A DNA stretch of 64,000 nucleotides. Source: Xanthostigma xanthostigma. Taxonomy: Eukaryota > Arthropoda > Insecta > Raphidioptera > Raphidiidae. Position numbers and translations under genes: made by a program. Location: assembly GCA_963575645.1 (NCBI GenBank), contig OY754467.1, forward strand, positions 434,001-498,000. Reading direction: 5' to 3'. A model generated the notes under the pieces. It was not told where the DNA came from, did no database searches, and worked only from the letters and a program-made list of their open reading frames with translations. Position 1 is the stretch's first letter, and each line of letters starts with the position of its first letter. Positions 58,966 to 64,000 of this stretch are shown here, piece after piece.

Positions 58966-59551
58966 TTTTGACGTGATAACGTCTTATAAATTGATAAATC
59001 ACCAATCTTATAAATTGATGAAACACCGGCTGCATGCACGAAAAAGTGTAACGTTCCTAACGTTCCGCCTGACCCTGTGCGTGCTTTTCTCGAAAACGGC
59101 CCTAACGATTTGGATGAAATTTACTGAAAAGGGATTTTGGAGGGCAAAAAATCGTTTTAGCTAGGTCTCATCTCTCGAAAAAATCGTTTTCATACAAATT
59201 TTATCATTATAAAAATCAATTTTTTGACGTATGAAAATACTTAAATATTGTAAGTAGGTTTTGGAATTTTATATAAACAGTGAAACAATTGTTTTCAAAA
59301 TATTATGACAATTAATCTTTGAGGCTTAAAATAAATACGAAAGAAAGAAAGTTAAAAAAAAAACAAATATTATTATAGTTGGTGAGTATTTTAATACATA
59401 AAATTAACCTAAATTTGAAGCGAAAGATGCAATATCATAGATTCGAATTATTATAATTATTATATGTAGAATTTAGGTTATGTATTACGGAATACGTTAT
59501 CACGTAAAACTATCGTCCGTAAACCGACTTTACAGACAACCAATTTTTTTT
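58966..59551 (+). mobile_element. Family A copy 8
   Basis: A full-length copy with the same interior as copies 1, 3, 6 and 7. It is followed by a (CTAT)n tract near 59583-59600. Confidence 0.8.
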
Positions 59552-60558
59552 AACAATTATTTGTATATCTAAACCAATAAATCTATCTCTCTATCTATCT
59601 ATTAAGTTCAACCCTTTCTTTAAAGAGAAGGGTCCGTCTGTGGAGAGTATTCTTTAATAATTTAGAAAGACTGAAATTCAACAGTCCATAAATCTATTGA
59701 TCATTAATCAATATTCAAAACACGATTTCGTACAACACAATTCCTTATAATATGTGACGTCATTCTTCAATTATTATTATATTAAAGTCGTATCACGGTA
59801 CAACCTTAAATGGCCACTAAATACTATCTAAATGGTTTAATTAACTGAATATCAAGTAGGTTTCGATTTCGTGACATTCCGGCATTTTGTTTTCTCTTAC
59901 GAATTACAGGTTGTGTGTCACATTGGCTATTTATAGGTTATGTATAGCAACTTTTAAGCTGTGGAATTACACAATACGCAGCGCGATTATATTGTGACCG
60001 AGACTGTTGTCCTGACATTCAAGTGTTCTAAAAATATACATTCAAGTGTAATACCAACCTAAACGCATATAAATATGCTCGACAAACAACTGACTGGCCA
60101 ACGCGACCGGAACTACGATTTCACGGTCCGGCGGCCATTGCTAATGTTATCTGCGATGGTCAATCTCTCTGTTGCATGCCCACAAAACTGCATGTTTTTC
60201 ATAATGCGATTAGCTGATCCATTCATCAACTGCCTACGCTATTGGCCAGGTTTTTTTTTTGCATATTATGGTATAACTAGCTTTTACCAGTCGCTTCGTT
60301 CGCGTTAATATTGAGAAATCTGAAAATTAAAGAAGTTTCCATAAGACTACGTCTTTGGAATAAAAGTAAATCGTACAAAAAATGAGTAAAATAAATGTAA
60401 ACACAATTTAAAAAAAAAAAATAATGCTTGAACAGTCGGTTTATAATTTTTCGAGCGGGACCAATTTAGAACTTTACAATGCTTTTCTTATGGATATGTG
60501 TGGTTACAATCTAAGATCATTATCATTCTGCTTTCTGCAACTCGTCAATGATACCCAT
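59552..60558. other. No recognised feature
   Basis: Single-copy intronic sequence. A 77-codon frame at 60075 has no domain or splice support. Confidence 0.3.
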
Positions 60559-60935
60559 TAGAGCTGTAACAAACCGTATGTATTCGTTACTGAGTAACGG
60601 GTACATCGTCTGACTCGAAGTAACGAATCGTTACTTACAAATTCATTTCGTTACTCGCATGTTCCGTATCCATGTCAGTTCGACTCGTTTGATACGGTTA
60701 TACGAACACAATGTGTTATACATATAAGTATTCATAAAGTACGAAGTCATGACTCATGTCGTATCACGTATGCGACGCGCTTTGGTGCGAAGCTACATGC
60801 TTATTGCTTGATGTACACTATTGTATGTCGTATCAAAAGTACCGAGTAACGTAACGATACGAAAGTAACGGGTACTGGTTCTTTAAGTAACGAATACATA
60901 CGGGTACACAATTTCTCGTTACTTTTACAGCTCTA
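60559..60935. mobile_element. Family I copy 2 (hAT), complete
   Basis: Ends TAGAGCTGTAA and TTACAGCTCTA are flanked by ATACCCAT (8 bp) on both sides. Many GTAACG/CGTTAC motifs lie near each end, possible transposase binding sites. Confidence 0.85.
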
Positions 60936-61383
60936 ATACCCATAGCTTCTCGTTGTCTGTGGGGAAATAAACTATTCATTTGAATGAGCCAGATTTTTAA
61001 TTTTTCTCTTCATTTTGTCCCATTCGTTAAATGTTTACTTTGATATGCAAATATAAGAGTGTAAATAAGTAGTAGTACATAATATGATCATCTTCAGGCG
61101 CACATTGAACAAATGCCTTTCGTAGGAAAATAGGTCATGCGAAGCGTTTAGAAAATCGAACAACAGACAGTCGACGAGCTCTCGAAACTTCGCTGCAATA
61201 TTTGTACCGGGTTTGTTTGTACTTAATGTATATTTTATTATCGACTTGACGTTATACTTATATCGTGGGTGATCTGGCAAAACTTGCGATCTTGAAAAAA
61301 CGTTCTTTTTTAGTGGTTTGTGTTGACAACTTGTTTTCAGAATTGTGTATTTTATTTTCGGCCAAAATTAGATTATTGCCAAA
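60936..61383. other. No recognised feature
   Basis: Single-copy intronic sequence. Confidence 0.3.
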
Positions 61384-61845
61384 CTAGCGTGACCTGTGCG
61401 AATTATTCGCACTAAATAAGTATAATAATTATCACTTTACAAAATTATTTTTTAAATATGATTGCAGGTATTCAATTCGTTTCTAATTTTGCACACTGCT
61501 TATAACGTTCTTATTTTTGTTGTAAAAGAAATATTTTACTAAAATTGTCATATAGAGGCGCAAGTAGCAAAAGCGTTGTTCAGCGTTGCCAGTCAGATGG
61601 CAGTATTTACAATATGAAGGTCAGATGACAGATCGAAGTGTTAACGTTACGCCGTCAGATGGCAGACGTTGTTCAGAGTTTAATTAATTTCCAAAAACAA
61701 TAGCAATAATAAATTTTTTAGTTGTCGATGTCAGTAGAGCAAGCAATTATCTGTAAAATGATATATAATTTATGTGGAGAAATTGTGTGGTTTTTTCTAA
61801 AAAGGGAGGCAAACATCTTAAACCTTAGCGTATTAATATATATGA
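61384..61845 (-). mobile_element. Family C copy 7, short form
   Basis: CTAG plus hairpin at the left, ATATATATGA|T at the right. Confidence 0.85.
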
Positions 61846-62803
61846 TTCTCATCTGGATAATATTAACCGAGAAACAACTTCTGACCAATAATAATTGACC
61901 CAGATGAACCGTTGAGTGTACAAATAAATAATACAATCAATTTTAATACAATTTATTTCGTCTTGAATGAGGTGGCCATGTGGGCGACCCAATATTCCGT
62001 GCTAGGTGTGTTCAATAATTGTTCGAATCGCGCGTCAATAATAATTACCCGCGAATCGGCCGTTTGGACATCCCTCCCGATACGTTCGGCGACGCTAGTC
62101 TACGTCGTATATAGGTCAGTGGTTATAAATACGCTCAATATATACAAAACGTATCAAGGTTGGCAACACTTGGAACCCACTATATTAACGCGTAATCACT
62201 GTTGCCAACTGTGGGAAAAACACCAATAAATATTTACCCGGTGTGTTTGTTAACACACGTGTATTGTGTCTGTCAGCCAACAATCAATTACCGGTCGGTT
62301 GCAGTTTCCGGTCGCTTTTCGTATGTTTGAAACAAATGACAACTCGGTAACTCGATCTTTTAATAACGTTTTGTCGGTGACCGCGCCTCACGCAACCTCA
62401 ATATTGAAACCAAATCGTACAATTTTGAGTTATAACCTATTTTTTGATGCAGGCAAAAAAAAAAAATTCGACAACCACCGAAAAGTACGTAGACTTAATA
62501 AATTTCTCGAGCGTCTTTTGTTTTAAGTAAATTAACGAAGAGAGTTTTCATTGGTGATCGATTACTGTCAGTGGACAGCGGCACCTGTTGAATTGAAAAC
62601 TCTGCCAAAGTGGCGACGAACTTTTTATTCTTGTTTTATTCTTTTTCTCTCAAGAGTTGAGTCGGGTCGTGTTTCTTTTAAAAAATACATTTGGTGTTTT
62701 ACGGAAAACTGCCCTCGGAGTTTATTCATAATTGGATTATTTAAAAATTTGCATGAGACGTTTAGATAGTAAAAGATTGTATTTTAAACTATTTTATATT
62801 TAA
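61846..62803. other. Unassigned intronic stretch
   Basis: GGTTGGCAACACT near 62158 and CACTGTTGCCAACTG near 62198 form a short inverted pair like a decayed hAT. A 105-codon frame at 61912-62229 spans it and is not supported. Confidence 0.3.
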
Positions 62804-63138
62804 CTAGCGGTCCTGCCTGGTTTCACCCGGGTGAAAAAGAACGAATGAAGGGTGGCATGAGTACGCGCACATTCATCTTAGTTTACCGAGATGAATGCTG
62901 TGTCCAAATTTCATGATGATCAGAGTTACCGTTCAAAAGTTGTTGTTGGACGGACACATTTTGAGTTACATTGATGCTACGCTCCTATTAATTGTAGTGT
63001 TATATTATATAGCCTATAGCCTTCCTCTATAAATGGGCTATCCGACAAAAAAATTTTTTTCAATTCAAACCAGTAATTCCTGAGATTAGCGCAACTAAAC
63101 AAACAAACAAACTCTTCAGCTTTATATATTAGTATAGA
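62804..63138 (-). mobile_element. Family B copy 6, short form
   Basis: CTAG and hairpin at the left, TATTAGTATAGA|T at the right. It has no tRNA-like segment. Confidence 0.8.
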
Positions 63139-63317
63139 TTATTTTTATCTTGTGGTTTTCCTTAAAGAAAAAGTTTGACCACGGCCATCGCTTGATACTG
63201 ACGTCAGCCATTCGTGTATTTTGAATATTTAGTACCTATCAAAATTCCAAAATTCTTTTTTCATTAAATATTTAGATAAGGAACCATTCTTTTGAAATAA
63301 ATTCATCAATACCGATA

Positions 63318-63786
63318 TCATATATATTAATACGCTAAGGTTTAAGATGTTTGCCTCCCTTTTTAGAAAAAACCACACAATTTCTACACATAAATTATAT
63401 ATCATTTTACATATAATTGCTTGCTCTACTGACATCGACAACTAAAAAATTTATTATTGCTATTGTTTTTGTAAATTAATTAAACTCTGAACAACGTCTG
63501 CCATCTGACGGCGTAACGTTAACACTTCGATCTGTCATCTGGCATTCATATTGTAAATACTGCATACTGCCATCTGACGGGCAACGCTGAACAACGCTTT
63601 TGCTACTTGCGCCTCTATATGACAATTTTAGTAAAATATTTCTTTTACAACAAAAAGAAGAACGTTATAAGCAGTGTGCAAAATTAGAAACGAATTGAAT
63701 ACCTGCAATCATATTTAAAAAATAATTTTGTAAAGTAATAATTATTATACTTATTTAGTGCGAATAATTCGCACAGGTCCCGCTAG
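63318..63786 (+). mobile_element. Family C copy 8, short form
   Basis: A|TCATATATATTAATACGC start and GTGCGAATAATTCGCAC...CTAG|T end. Confidence 0.85.
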
Positions 63787-64000
63787 TACAAAATAATGTA
63801 CCTAACGAGACCTTTGGTCGACATATTACTGTGCGTTTTTTGTATATTTTCTAAACAGAAGAATGTACTTCCAAAATGTCTTCATTGTGTGTGTTGGATT
63901 GCTTTGGAACGATTTTGATTAAACTAAATTGGTACACTGTCCGAACTTGAATTATACAATCCGGTTTGAGGACGTTTTCCGGTTCCAAATTTCCAGTTTA

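Larger units (their letters stand above)
43207..64000 (+). other. Start of intron 2, open at the window edge
   Basis: It begins with the donor GTATGT. At least 20.8 kb of intron follow with no convincing exon. The interval holds copies of families A, B, C, D, F and I, several hAT-type elements and a Tigger relic. Confidence 0.6.

Noticed and set aside
61912-62229. 105-codon frame as a possible exon 3
   Set aside because: No acceptor in phase 2 with a matching donor was seen, and it crosses a decayed inverted repeat.

Overview
This window looks like an animal nuclear genome, most likely an insect and probably a moth or butterfly. It is AT-rich and has almost no continuous coding sequence. It is packed with short non-autonomous transposons of kinds common in Lepidoptera: Helitron-like elements ending in a hairpin and CTAG, short hAT, mariner and TTAA elements, and a repeat with the motif ACCGACTTCAACAAAAAGG. 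The order-level call is inference. There are no operons, ribosome binding sites or CRISPR arrays.

I can support only one host gene, on the + strand. Its first coding exon is 10587-10963, from an ATG with a good context after an in-frame stop to a GT donor. A second coding exon is 43072-43206. Both junctions are phase 2, and joining them keeps the frame and completes an Arg codon. This creates the peptide K-R-V-S-F, a match to the RVxF docking motif of protein phosphatase 1. The protein starts as a low-complexity region rich in Pro, Gln/His and Ser/Thr, and I do not recognise its family. The intron between the exons is about 32.1 kb. The next intron starts at 43207 and runs off the window, so the gene is incomplete here. 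A CpG-rich, apparently single-copy stretch at about 9200-10586 is the likely promoter and 5' UTR.

Almost everything else is transposon-derived. Three families (A, eight copies; D, five; P, two) share one plan: a subterminal inverted repeat at each end, a small hairpin after the right-hand one, then a T-tract. This is the plan of Helentron-type rolling-circle elements. Two families (B, six copies; C, eight copies) have classic Helitron ends (TC...hairpin...CTAG, between A and T), and B carries a decayed tRNA-Lys-like segment. Other families are F (four copies), G (two, with 8-bp target duplications), H (two), E (three), several hAT elements with 8-bp target duplications, mariner-like elements at TA, two TTAA-flanked elements and one Harbinger-like element.

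Several nested insertions can be read exactly: a hAT inside A at 5090-5451, a TA element inside C at 15214-15697, a mariner-like element inside a hAT at 22398-22953, and an A copy inside a hAT at 57288-58412. Three relics deserve attention: a 292-bp near-perfect inverted repeat with a hammerhead-like core (13834-14125), a pogo/Tigger transposase tail (48364-48490) and a hAT transposase fragment (about 23983-24050).
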